From Rotaria sp. Silwood1 (taxonomy: Eukaryota > Rotifera > Eurotatoria > Philodinida > Philodinidae), in contig CAJNOP010000085.1 of NCBI GenBank assembly GCA_905250075.1, positions 1 through 64,000 of the forward strand: a DNA stretch of 64,000 nucleotides, read 5' to 3'. A program made the position numbers and the translations under genes. Below the pieces are notes generated by a model. That model made no database searches and had not been told where the DNA came from. It was given only the letters and a program-made list of their open reading frames with translations. Below, in pieces: positions 12,434-25,082 of this stretch (positions within the stretch are counted from its first letter, which is position 1; the number at the start of each line of letters is the position of its first letter).

Positions 12434-13945
12434 ATGAGTACTAATACACTTATTAATGAAAATTTATCTGTTAATAATACAACATCCACGACATCATTAA
12501 ATAATGATGGTCCTATAGCACATCTTGATCATATGTTAAGTACACTTCATGATGAACAACAAACAACACGAATACCATCCAATGTATCCATTGATACATA
12601 TGATAATAAATCACATCGAATAAATCATCGTGCAACATCACGAACAGATGGAAAAATTGTCGAATGTTCATCAGAAAATGCAATTGTTTATCGATATTAT
12701 ACAGGAGAATCAGGTTCAATTATTGAAGAACATTTTGATAAGGCACTTAAACAACCAACATCATTTAATTCAACAAGATCAATTTCAACACGAGGTAAGT
12801 ATAATTATTTATTATTGATTCATTAAAGAACTTTTTAATTTCTCATTTGAAAAGAAAAGAAACGCGAATTAATGAATGCAGATTTATGCGAAAGAAGCGA
12901 AGATAAGATGATAGAAAAACAAAAAATTACACTCTTCATAATCTACATATTGAAATAATAGTATGAACAAATTCTATATCAATTTCCATAGCAAGAAAAT
13001 CTCAAATTAAGAGTAATAAATGTTCTAATATGTCTAGAGTGGTGTCGAAGCAGGAGAAGATTCAGATCCCTCACATGATACGGGCTTTTACCACCCCTAT
13101 CTAGTGATTTTTTTTGAAAGACGTGCGTTTTTATTCAAAAATCTTCTCAATGAGGCTCAAAATTCTGTAGAGAGGTTCGAAGCTCTTCCGTCTAAAGTTC
13201 TAATTTCACCACTGGTCAAAATTACTACGTTACGTTGTTTTTATTTCTTGACATTTTTGAATTCTACGAAAAAAACTTCTAATTAGATCCTCGAACATCA
13301 TCTTATGGATATTCAAGCATGATGAATCCATCAAGTAGTTTTTGGCCTAATTTTATGACATCGCCAACTTCATATCCACATCCAACTTATCTTCCGACAT
13401 CACAAAATGAATATACTGATTGGATGCATCATCATCATGCATATCGTTCACCTTATTCAGCAAATTCAACAACAACAACATCATCGTCATCATCATCAGC
13501 TATTTCAAGCAATCATTTACATTCAATTGGATCACCAAATAATACAAATCTTAATAATAATGCAGGACGCTATCATCATCATACGTCACCTGATATGGAT
13601 GTTGTTACAGCAGCAGCTATCGGAGCTGCAGCCGCTGCACAAATGTTTCATCATGAAAAACAATCTCACCATGGTTATACACCAACATCTCATCATTTTG
13701 ATTATCATCTTGGTGGATCGATGATGGCAACAGCATCATATCCGTTTCCTACTCAAAGTAAAGATTTATTGTTGTTGTTGTTGTTGTTTTTCTTAAATTA
13801 TTTATTGATTTCTTCTTTTTATTTGTCTTTTCTAGGTTTTGATTTAATGGGTACAAGTACATCAACAATGGGTTTAGAAAATCCAAATATTAAAGATTCA
13901 ACAACAACGACACCTTGGTATTCAAATCATCATTTGTCATGTTGA
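12434..13945 (+). CDS. Vestigial-like transcription cofactor (Tondu domain)
   Basis: Exons 12434-12794, 13287-13757 and 13836-13945 join in frame to 313 aa ending in TGA. Residues about 85-108 read VYRYYTGESGSIIEEHFDKA, which matches the Tondu (TDU) motif by which Vestigial/VGLL proteins bind the TEA-domain factor TEAD/Scalloped: an aromatic beta strand, a Gly turn, then the helix with EEHF.KAL. The rest is typical cofactor sequence: Ser/Thr/Asn-rich, His runs, a Ser run, and an Ala-rich patch near VTAAAIGAAAAAQMF. There is no DNA-binding domain, as expected. The product should act in the nucleus with TEAD, possibly downstream of Hippo signalling. Only one TDU motif is seen. A possible upstream start two codons earlier is TTG and unlikely. 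AATAAA lies at 14027-14032. Confidence 0.85.
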
Positions 13946-16006
13946 ATAATAAAAGAAAAACAACAATCAATTCTTCAATTTATTTGGTTATAATTATATA
14001 TATATTTACTAAAAACACATAAAGAAAATAAAACAATTCTTTTTTTCTTTTTCCTATTGTAATTTATTCAAGATGTAATTGAATTATTTCTCGTTGATTA
14101 CGTCGTTATGTTATAAACAATACTGCATCATCGTCAATACGTAAACGACAACGTTGTTTTAACTTTTTTTTTCTTCTTTAATGTTTGTCTCACATTTGCT
14201 CTTATATAATTTTTATCTATTAAGAATGTAGATAATTTCTGTGATGTTGATATTATTGATTAAAGATTTATCATCATCACTGTTTTCTTTTACTTCCTCT
14301 TGTTTATTATAATCTTAAAATGGCTTAATTATATAATTTTTATTTTAATCAAATTAATCATCTTCGAAAAACAATGAAAGATGATTGTATTATAGACTAA
14401 TACTTTCGGATATTTAAAAAAAAAAAAAAAGCTTTATTAAATCAAATATTTTTATCATGAACTTGTATATTTATATTTAAATAAGCAAAATATTATTCGA
14501 CGAAGTAAATTTCAGCTTTACAGGAAATGTAATGTTTGAGGAACACTTCCATGAAATCAGAAAAATAACATTCATCATATAGTTTTTCTGCGAAGGTAAT
14601 TTTCTAAGTATTATTATATCGAATCGTAATATATTTTTTGAGAATATCTGTGTTGTTTACAGTTTAATATTGCAATCTTTAGAACACAACATTTATGATT
14701 CATAGTAATAGTATGATTCTCAACTGTATCATGTATTTCAATAACTAAGGAATAGAAATTCATCTACCATTCGGCGACTCTAAAAATCAAAAAGTTAAGA
14801 TATATTTGATGTTCACAATCCGTCTCTAAAAACTAATAGAAAATGAATGATTGTATGAATATGAAAAAAATTATCAAGAATAAATTATTTTGTCTATTAT
14901 TGAATCAGAGAAGCAGAAGGAAATCGATGATTAGTTATAGTTTTTGCCAAAAACTATCGTAGATTTGCTGATTATTCTTCGATAGGTAAGCAATTCTTAG
15001 ATATTACTTAGAATTCTTTGAAATAATTTTGATTTCAAGGCATATGTTAATGTTATTCAAGTTTTAATTTATTCAAAATACTTTATCACGATACTTGAAA
15101 CACATTATTGAAAGTATATGTTTAGAAAAAGTTCATGTAAGATATGACGTCAAATGAAACTATTGTAACAGATGGCATCAATGCTTGAGAAATAATTAAT
15201 TAATCATATACAGCATGGATTAAGGACATTTTTTTGACATAATTTTATCGAGTTGTTCCGAATGAGACATTGAAAAATAATCGAAAAAGATTTCAAGAAT
15301 ACTTCTCTTTATTTATTATTTTCTGTATATCAACGTAATTGTGATCAGTTTATAATTTTAGAGTACGTACATTAAAGAATTCAAGTTTGTGATATGATAA
15401 AAATTTCTGTAAATATTATTATAATATATCAAGAATCGTACGTATGCAGTCAAGTTTTGACTTTTTTACAGTTGATATTTGAAGAATAACATGGGGCATT
15501 TTTGTTAATGTGTGTTTTTCTTTATTTACATTTAGGAGTCTTCTCTACTATGCTAAAAGGTCAATTATTCGGAGTAATTTTTAAAAAAAAGTATAAAAGA
15601 TGACTCACTATTATAAAATAACAGAAATTCATTTTTTTTTTGCGTCTTCTATAAATTTTCTTCTTTACCTTTTGTTATAAGATCTCAATAAATCCAAAAC
15701 TTGATCCACTTAACTTATTAATATGTAAACTCGATAACCTTCAGCAAATAATTATCAAACGCATCACCAGATTTCCTTAGGATAGAGATGTTTAAAATTT
15801 TTCTTCGATAAAAATAAACCAGAAGAAACATGCGAATCCTGTGTGTGTGCGTATGTTGGTTTTTTTTCGAAAATACTCCCATATATATACAGAGAAAAGA
15901 ACGATAATGATAATATGAAAAAATGAAGAGATTACAGGAAAAAACCTATGTCTTTATTTGTTTTGTTCGTTGATAATTTTCTTTCCAAACAAACTGTTTG
16001 ATTTTC
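13946..16006. other. intergenic, convergent 3' flanks
   Basis: This lies between the 3' end of the Vestigial-like gene and the 3' end of the minus-strand endosulfine gene. AT-rich, with homopolymer runs (A14 near 14417). No open frame with recognisable content. Confidence 0.6.
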
Positions 16007-16518
16007 TTATTGTGTTGATGGTGGTGGCATAGAATTATTGACTATTATTGGTGTTGATGACGGTGTTATAGTAGCAGCACATGATAATTTTCTTGGCATA
16101 ACTGTTTCAGGTGTTGGAATTTCATGACCAGTTATTGTTTCAGGTACAATGGGTGGTGCTGCTTCTTTAATACTAGTCGTTCTATTTGTTGGATCTGGTT
16201 TACTTGAGACTAGTTTACCTTGTGCTTTAGCCACATTATAATCACCAGAGTCAAAATATTTCGGCTAAAAAAAATTTGATAATAAATTAAATGTAATATA
16301 TATCAAAATTCTTTTCTTTACCTTATTCATTAATTTTTTTGTTAACATATTTTGTTGTCGAGGAAGTGCGCCACCATATTTAGCTCTCAATTTTGCTTCT
16401 TCACTCATTTCTGGTGTAGTATCCATATCCTAAAATAATAGACCAATTTGTTTAATTCTGTAAAATACTCTATGCAAATATTAACCGATGGCGTTGTATT
16501 CTCGGTAGATGAAGCCAT
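16007..16518 (-). CDS. ENSA: Alpha-endosulfine / ARPP-19 family PP2A inhibitor
   Basis: Minus-strand exons 16518-16486, 16429-16322 and 16264-16007 join in frame to 132 aa, close to the usual 110-125 aa of the family. The core motif KYFDSGDYN sits at residues 49-57; Ser53 is the site that Greatwall/MASTL phosphorylates to turn the protein into an inhibitor of PP2A-B55 at mitotic entry. Upstream the conserved AKLRAKYGGALP and KLMNK segments are present. Near the C-terminus PRKLS (Ser108) fits the protein kinase A site of vertebrate ARPP-19. The tail is Pro/Thr/Ser-rich. The first coding exon is only 33 nt. Orthology is clear; ENSA and ARPP19 are a vertebrate duplication, so the symbol stands for the family. 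Confidence 0.93.
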
Positions 16519-19500
16519 TTGGAATGTTGATGGATTTTTTTTTTGTTTTTCAAATAAGAGTTTGAATTTTTTTCTTTCTGATTGATAAAATAAACAAAAT
16601 AATGAAAAAAAAAAGATGTAGAAGAACAAGACAATTATATTTATATATATGAATGAATGACGATGTTATTTTGTACACATACACACAAACCCGTCTATAT
16701 ACAAAAGAGAATAAAAAAATTAGATATTTTTTTTTTCTATTCTTATATTTTCGAATGCTTTCTATTGGCTGAATATTTTAACAATGTTGAAAAATTATTT
16801 TCAGAAAAAAATATTCAATAATAAAAAATTTATCTATTAAATGAATTTCTATTTGAATTAATATTTCAAATAAAAATATTTCAATTTATTTTATAATTAG
16901 AGGTCGCTACCTTTCTATTATGTCTTAATAACATAATAAAGATAGACTATTTACATGTTATTAAATATAGGAATTCACGATGATAAGATAAAAAAAAGAC
17001 TGAAGATGAATCCTTCTTTTATCTATCATCACGAAAGTTAGCAGTGTGAAGAGAGAATTATCTTAGAATAAACAACGCAGTTGCAGCTAAAAATAGAAAC
17101 GACGTAATTGACGCTTCCAGGGAGGACGATAAAAATGACTTGTGATTGTGAGATTAGACTTAAAGTAGTATTCAAAGAAAAAATTAATCACACGACAAAT
17201 GCTTCTATGTTTGATTTTGTTTTGTTAAAGAGAATACATCGTTATCTATAAAGTCATAAAAAAAACACAAATACCGATTGGCTTACAATTGTAACATGCA
17301 TTGAGTCCAATAAAGATTTTATACAAGAAATTAACATTTATATCATCGTATCTCAAAAACATCTCAACATTACGGTCAAATGTTTGAATTGAAAATATGA
17401 TTTTATTTGAAGAAAATATTCGTAATGAAATTATCACATGTCAACTTGATTATAAGAAACAAATAGGTGTGATTCTATAAATAGTTTTTAAAACAAAAAG
17501 TGCTGTTTTTTATTGAAGTTCTTTTTATAGCAAACAGAAATATATAAGAGCTACGACATTATTTTTACTTTATGTGTCAACTGTCATCAAATATATCAAT
17601 AGGTTTTTTTTTTCTTTTATACATTACTTCTTTACAAATGATCAATTATTCAAGCTGTCTTATAGTGACATGAAAATTTTAGCAATGAATTATGAAGTAT
17701 TTCAAGTGTAAAATTCGCATATATTTAAACAAATATTCAAATTTAAAGACTCTAGCAAAACAATTAAAATAATTACAAGATAAATATTACTTCTGAATAT
17801 GTGTGATTCAGCTGTGCTTATTTTATTAGCATAAACGAATATTAGAAAATCAAGGGTCTAAGTAATCGAATAATAATACTGATAAGGACTGTTTATTGTT
17901 TATCAAAACACTCCTTTTATGCATCATCCTTGTTCTATTTATGATTAAAAGTATACACCTATATTTGAAACAAGGTACAATCAAGGCTAAGAAATATCAT
18001 AAATAAATATTAGTATGTATAATTTTAAAAACTGAAAATTTAATTGATATTTAATTCTTTTATATCTATATATTTGTTAAAAAACTCTTTTATTTTCAAA
18101 TTCAATTCATGGCATTTGTCATCAAACCATCAATATTATCTTTCGATGAGTTTCTTTATAAACATAGGTTGCGTTTTAGTAATGATACGAAATTGACACT
18201 GTCTAATCCTTACCGTAATATACTTTTTCACATCTTTTATTTTGATACAGATCCATGCTTTTTTAAATCATTTCGTTCTTTGATCAATGAATTTCATATT
18301 GTCGATCATTTATTCATTAGGAATTATTTAAATATACATAAATGTTCATTTGTTCGAAATAAGATAAATTTCCATATTAATGAATTATTTTTTCTAATCA
18401 TATGATTATTATTACTCGAACAAGTAAGCAAATAGCTTATGATATGTCAGACTTTCAAAAGAGATGAACAGTGAAAAGTCTGTGCTCACTATCCTTTTTA
18501 AGAGATTGTTTAATGATTGATATAAAATCGTATATGTAATTCTTGACAGATGCATAACTCAGTACTGGAGACAAGCGGGAGTGGACATAGAGTGGTTGAG
18601 TCTCAGAAGAATGGGTATTATCTGACCAGTTTTTAAAAGTAAAGAGATGTTATTTGGACGAGTTTCAAATCAGGAAGCATCAGGCTACATGCTAGACTCG
18701 TTGACTTAGTTCTGAAGGCGGTCAAGTCCGAGTTCGAAAATTTCGGACCAAATGAGTTCTAGACATCTGAGAAATATGTACGGTGAACTAATTACTAAAT
18801 ACAAAAAAAAAATAGAATTTCGTATCTTTGAGGTGACTATCCGGTTTTCATTGGGAAGTTACATTGAGAATATCAGAGTGCAGTTCGATCTTGTCCGAAA
18901 ATTTTGGATCTGATGTGCTCTACTTCACACTCACCCTTTAAGTTACGCTACTGATTGTCAACTAATCCTAACATATCACTAATTACACTAGAAGATATAT
19001 TTATTAATTATAAAACTTGTCATGAAAATTAACATAAAGGCTTACTTGTCACGTCTATAATATCGTGACATGTCATTGAATATTTCTTTTTCTACAGACG
19101 GTGAATAAAATCGGAACAAGAGAAGAAATACTTCACAATAACATACGAGAGTTGTTGTACTAAAGATCCAAATCAATATTGAATTAACTTGAAAAATTTT
19201 CAAAATTGTATTAAATTTGAAAAATGATATTCTATCAATTAGAATTAAGAATGATGAAGCAATTTCACAGATGATCGGTTTCACATTGAATTTTTGAATG
19301 AATCGTATTATCTAGTTTCTGGTTTATATGTGTTTGTTTTTTCTTTACTTGTTGATCTATCTTTCAGTAAATCTGAACTTTTTCAATTATTTGTTTTAGA
19401 CTAATCTCTGTAAGAAAGTTATACCCTGCCTAAAGGCCTACATTGAAGTTAACTAAATGTCTTACTAATAAATCAGATTTACCACAAGAGGTCTTTTGAA

Positions 19501-20104
19501 TTGTAAGTTTTATCCTTTGGTATTCAATGTATTAACAACTATGTTCTCGAACTTGAATTGGTGTCTATTCGAGGACTACGTCCATGAGCAGAAATGATAC
19601 CCATGATGGTCGCTAATCGTGTCATCGAAAAAAAACCAAGACTCTAATAGTTATGTTTCTTCAATAACTAAGATAGAATCTTGTTAAATCTTATTTTTAA
19701 CATAAAATACTTTGCAAACAAATAATTTTCTTCGAATTCTGTTCGCATAAATATTCAACCAATCTAATTTTTTACTCGAACATTAATTTTATCACACGTG
19801 TATTTACACAAGAGTTATTTCTCTTTTTTTTTTTGTCATCTCATTCGTTTGCTGTCTTTTATCTTTCGAGATTAAAAAATTTGTTGTATCATGAGTTGTC
19901 GACATGCAATGACAGAAAAAAACTTATACAAATACAAGATGAAAACACAATAAAATAAAACGAAAAAAAAATAATATGCCAATAATCTTCAGTATGAATA
20001 AAAAGTTTATCACGTTTTTTTTTAGCTCGAACACATATAGAAATGAATCATTCCACCTTTGGAAAAAATAAACAAAAATATATTATCTAATCTAAATATT
20101 TTCA
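16519..20104. other. intergenic, about 3.6 kb
   Basis: Between the endosulfine start and the 3' end of the first CCCH gene. Two short open frames (18109-18405 +; 19042-19284 -) have no domain or splice support. A less AT-rich block at about 18545-18960 (for example around GACAAGCGGGAGTGGAC) looks like it came from elsewhere and may be a decayed transposon, but I found no terminal repeats or reading frame. Confidence 0.5.
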
Positions 20105-23100
20105 CTAAAGATTGTATACGTAAATCCACATACGATCAAAACACATTGTTAATGGATCAATTAATTCAAGACGATTTTCGGGTAATAAATTTCCATTGAT
20201 AACACCAGAATGAAAAAGATGTACGCGAAATATACAAAATTGATTATTTTCAAAATTTTGTGTAGCTGCATCATGTGCATCACGTACACTGGCATAAACA
20301 ATCAATGGTTTAGTTAATTCTTTGCCTTCATTTTGCCAACGAAGTAATTGAAAAATATCAGCTGGATTTTTAGTTGGACAATAATAATAAATAGGTTTGG
20401 CACGGATATTTGAACTATAGAAGAAAAAAAAAGATCTTTAATCGAAAATTGGATAAATATTAAAATACCTTTGTTGTTCCTTATATTTTGAGTAGATATT
20501 TTTAGATATTAATAATTTAATTGGAAATCCTAGTTCATCGGATAAATAACGTTCAACATCTTCGTATTCATCTTTATCATGAACACCTAATAGAAAAATA
20601 TCTTGATCATGTTCAGGTAATGGTGATGGTAATGAAATATCAGATTTAGATGAGAACATATCATCATATGATGATAATTCTCTTGTTAATGCCATTGGTG
20701 TTGAACGTTTTGACGAAGACGGTGTACTACGTTGTGGATTAGTTGTTGATTTACTAGAAAAGAGAATTCGCATATATTCAAATTCGATTTCTATTTCTTT
20801 TTGGAATGAAAGCAGCTCGTTCAATAGTAATTCAATTTTTAAATCAAATGCATGTCTAGTTTTCTTTTTAAAACAATATTCGACGGAAAATGATTCTATC
20901 ACTGATACTAAAAAATGAACAGAATTTTAAAAAAGTGTTCAGTTTTTCAATCACTCTTCATATGGACATATAGGACGATTATTGATTTAGTATGAAAATC
21001 AGAACTTGGCAGGAAAATTAATCTTAATCCAACGAAGGAAGACTCTCAACTGATCGGTGCTATTTTTAATGACATTTTGTCCATTTATTGGGGAGTTTGT
21101 TCTAAGCAAATTTCTAAGGAGGTTTAAATTGATGCGGCTGTCATCAAGGTTATGATCATTCTACCGTTTGTTTCTACTTAGCACAAAGTATACACAGAAC
21201 AATCGAATAACAGACTTTCAATCCAAAACTTTGCTTGTATGTAGTTCCCGTAGTCATTCAAACATTCTAAAAGTGTCAAAGGGAAAGAAAGTTTTCTTCT
21301 GGAGATATCAATTCTTGAAAACTTGTTTCAAAATCTATAAGTCTAGACAAATTCACTTTTATTAACAATTCTATATCCATGACAAGAAAACATTTTATTT
21401 CATTGAAACATTTGAAATATTTCAGAGACTACGTAAACTGCATACGAGCAAAACTTTGACGTGAAATTCTGTTGTTCGATTTTTCTATATACATCTTGTG
21501 CTGAGTAGAAAAACCAATGAAATGGTGATAGATTTTAGAGAAAACCTTATCAGTGCAAAATATCTTAGAGTTCTTCTTAGAACTATGTTGTCAACATATG
21601 GACTAAATATCATTGAAGACAGCGTGAATTAATGAGAGACCTTCCATCGTAAGATAAACAATTAATGAATATGTTAAGAAAATTATTTTGGAATTAAAAT
21701 ATAAGAATAAGTGACCTAATAAAATTTAATAAATCTCGATTTTCAGAAAATATATGATATCAGACATATCGAATTAATTTGATTTAACTTACCGTTGGTT
21801 ATCATTTGAAATAACAAATTTTGAATTTGCAGATGATTGATTAGATGTATTAACTTTATTAATATAATCTGGTTTTCTATAAAATAAAAATTGATTTAAT
21901 TTTTAAAACTTATCAAAACAGTTCTTTTGGAGCTAAAATGTGAAACTTCCATATGTTTATTAATCTCATTATACTAACAAAAAATATATAAAATGAAAAG
22001 TCTTTAACAAACTAGAGTTATTTTCCAAGAATAATCAATCGATCGCCAGAAAAACAATCTATCTGATTTTTTTTCTGCATTCCGAACAGAAATTCTTTCA
22101 TTTTTTTAAAACTAGCACTCTATTTTTTCCTTGTCTTATTACTGTTTGCTCACACTTTTTTTTCGTATTATGATAAACTCAGAAATATTGATATTAAAGG
22201 ATAACTTAATTAGTTCATATTTTTTATGTTGATTATATGACGACAATCTCAAATCAATGCATCGCTACCCATCATTCATGACATCTTGAATATGTTTCTT
22301 TTTTGTACAAAAGTCAGAAATAGTACTACTTTAAACATTTACAAATGTATTACAGCAATTCAGATTTCGAGCAAACGCCTTTTTTGTTGTTAACAGTGTT
22401 TTATTTAGCGTGGAGACTGACAGGGTTGTGCTTCTCTTGGAGTTTGTAGGTATTATACTACGTACTATGCGTTTATGCTTTCAAAAGCGAGTGTTCGTCT
22501 TGTCGAATTTTCAAATCGTCTCACTGAAAGAGAAATTCTCAATAAAACTCTGGTTGCTAAGGAACTCTGTGAAAGAATTAAGGTGCCGTTTGTTCTTATT
22601 TGCTATAAAAACGTACTCAATGATCGTTAGCTCTTCTCCTTCCATCTGCAGTTGCTAAGACCTTCAGCAAGGAAGAACCACAAAAACCTTGATTTAAACT
22701 TACACTCACTATTTTCTTCAAAAATATATGTGAGTTTCATCAAATAACATACCGTTGTCGAAGAACTTTTCTAAAAGCATCTAAAATATCTTCATATTCG
22801 TGTTCAATTAATTCTTTCTGTCGAAAATATGCAAGACAAGCATCATTAATTACATGTTGGCAATGGGGTTTTGTACAAGAATCAGTTAAAGCATAATAAC
22901 AATAATGTAATTTTTCACACTTAGATTTTTTTGAACAACCACCTTTCTTTCCATGATCAGTACATACCCACAACTATATGAATCAAATAAAGAAACGATA
23001 CACTTTATTTTGTTAATAACTTTCTTCATTTACCGATCGATGTGGATCAGCACTTGCTCGAGTTACTTCATGTAGAATACGTGTTGGTATGAAAGATAGG

Positions 23101-23540
23101 GCACGAGCATCAATAATTTTTCGATTATGAACACTTTTTAAAACATCATGATCATATGGACAAGTTTTATTTGTACATTTTGTATGAATTGGTCTCACAT
23201 TATAAGGACATAGATGTAAAAACGGACATGATTCATTTTTACAATGTTGTGCATAATGTGTACAGCAAAAGAGCTAATTAAAAATAAAGAAAAGAAAATA
23301 TTTAGTTTTTATGTTGTTTTTTCTCATACTTACATCTAATGTAAGAGCTATTTTTTCTGATGTTTGATTACGATTATTTGATGGTCGTAATAATTGAAAA
23401 TAATCTTTATAAGAATCATCGTTTATTAATTGTAAAAGATAATCTTTTGAAATTTGTAACTGATCAATTATTGTATCTATTCTATCGATTGAATAGTTTG
23501 TATTAAGTAAATGATTTATAAGGCGTAGTATATCATCCAT
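20105..23540 (-). CDS. CCCH zinc-finger protein A, ZAP/PARP12 N-terminus-like, with unrecognised C-terminal region
   Basis: Minus-strand exons 23540-23334, 23273-23034, 22973-22753, 21876-21793, 20753-20469 and 20414-20105 join in frame to 448 aa. Residues 1-69 resemble the winged-helix start of ZAP. Four CCCH fingers follow: C-x6-C-x4-C-x3-H, C-x10-C-x4-C-x3-H, C-x8-C-x5-C-x3-H, and a fourth whose last ligand is Ile (CTKPHCQHVI), so it may not bind zinc normally. The arrangement of two finger pairs separated by a helical linker ending in SADP is that of the ZAP/PARP12 RNA-binding domain. A Ser/Thr-rich linker leads to about 180 residues that I cannot assign; a strand-helix-strand stretch (LIVYASVRDAHDA then FCIFRVHLFHSG) faintly recalls an ADP-ribosyltransferase fold but no catalytic triad is seen. 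An upstream in-frame ATG at 23570 is an alternative start. Confidence 0.85.
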
Positions 23541-24117
23541 GATTATTTTTACTAACAAAAATTTCTGCAAAAACGAAAAGAAATAATAATAATATATTAT
23601 CTACTAAATTTTACTTCGCTTCTCAAAATGATCTTTTGTTTTGGAAATAAAAATTATTTTTTTTTTTTTGTTTTGTTTTTCGATGAATGTCTTTTAATTC
23701 AATGTCCGATTTCTTTCTTCTTTTGTCTTTGTGTTATTATATATGACAAAAAAACAAAACAAACAAACCATAGTGTTTTGGTTTTTTTAATGGAAAAAAA
23801 CTAAAACACGATAAAAAATAGCTGCTCAATAAACTACATGCAATGCATAAATCAATCCTTTTCTTCTGTTCTTATTACTGGGAGTATTGCACTGGATATA
23901 GATCACCTGAGAAAAAGGCAGAGAAGCGAAAAGAAAACAGAAAAAGAAAAACAAAACAACATCACGCAAGTGACCAAAACAATAGCAGATAACGGAAAAA
24001 AAGGAAACCAACAAAACAAACAAAAAGAAAAACGAGTTGTCAAACATTCATTCTCACTACTTGAATCTTTGTCAAAGAAAAAAAACCAAACAAAAAGAAA
24101 AAAGAAAAGGTAAATTT
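23541..24117. other. spacer between the two CCCH genes, purine-rich
   Basis: A 577-bp gap between the start of CCCH gene A and the stop of CCCH gene B. The plus strand from about 23908 to 24112 is an A/G-rich tract with a T/C-rich complement, so open frames there on both strands are compositional. It must contain the 3' flank of B and the promoter of A. Confidence 0.6.
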
Positions 24118-24196
24118 TCAAAACATTATCATTGGTTGTTGTTGATGTTGACCATGTTCATCCATCATTAATGTCATAATCATCATGGGTTGTGGT

Positions 24197-24236
<40 letters not shown>

Positions 24237-25082
24237 CTAATTGATATCGATAAAAATGAGAACGTTTTCTAGATAAAAACAAAGATTGATATTAATAAAA
24301 TATTGTTTAATATTTAATGAATATATTTTACTTGTTTTCATCAACAATACGAAAAAGTGCAATAACATCTATAGGTTCAATGTGTGCAAGGCCACGACGT
24401 TCCAAATAATCAATATTACGTTGTGTCATTAATGAATGTCCAGCTTTACAATCACCATATTTGCATAAATGAGGTGAACACATATAAAAATAACATAGAT
24501 GTAAATCATCACAATTTGCTTCTCGACATGGTTTTGGTTTATGATGACAAACTGCAAACTAATAATTGATAAAAAAAACAAAAGAATATTGATGTAATGT
24601 TTTATAAAAATAGATTTTTTCGTTCTTACTGTTTTACTTGGATCAGCTGAAGCCAAAATAAGCATAATAAGAGTTTTTTGTGGTAAATTTTCTAAACCAC
24701 GTTCAATAATAACACGTCGATTATGTTCCGTATCGAGTGAGTGTGATAATGGACAATCATGTGGTCGTTGACAACGTCGATTAGGTAGGACAACCGATGG
24801 ACATAGATGTAAATAGGGACAAGCAATATCTTTCGTACAACCATTTGGTGGACGTGCATAAAACGTACAATTGGTTAGGTCAAGTACAACTGCAATACGA
24901 TCATCCCCAGGTGTATCAGTTGCACGAAGACGTGCAAAAACAAATGGATGAGCAGCAACAATTGATAAAATATGTTCAACAGGTGCTTGTAATGATGCAC
25001 ATAGTGTCGAAAGACGTGAAAGTGAATTGGTTGTTAGAAGTGTGTGAAGAAGAGCAATAGCATTAGCATCTAATAGAGGCAT
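24118..25082 (-). CDS. CCCH zinc-finger protein B, ZAP/PARP12 N-terminus-like
   Basis: Minus-strand exons 25082-24630, 24558-24332 and 24268-24118 join in frame to 276 aa. Residues about 1-75 form a helical N-terminal part like that of ZAP. Four complete CCCH fingers follow: C-x9-C-x5-C-x3-H, C-x9-C-x5-C-x3-H, C-x6-C-x4-C-x3-H and C-x9-C-x4-C-x3-H, with PYLHLC and DDLHLC marking fingers 1 and 3 as in ZAP. The linker contains ILASADPSKT, parallel to RASADPHRS in neighbour A. After the fingers the protein ends in a Gln-rich and Met-rich tail (CAA/CAG runs at 24190-24240). There is no catalytic domain. In vertebrates this module binds CpG-rich RNA (ZAP) or poly-ADP-ribose-regulated targets (PARP12); a role in RNA binding is inferred. 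The gene lies in tandem with A, 577 bp upstream, same strand. Confidence 0.87.

Noticed and set aside
12513..12818. Alternative frames over the Vestigial-like exon
   Set aside because: The frame with the Tondu motif splices correctly to the next two exons; the others do not.
23838..24121. Open frames on both strands between the CCCH genes
   Set aside because: They come from a purine-rich tract and encode only Lys/Arg/Gln or Phe/Leu runs with no homology.
24797..25060. Plus-strand open frame opposite CCCH protein B
   Set aside because: It is the antisense shadow of a coding exon with four clear zinc fingers on the minus strand.
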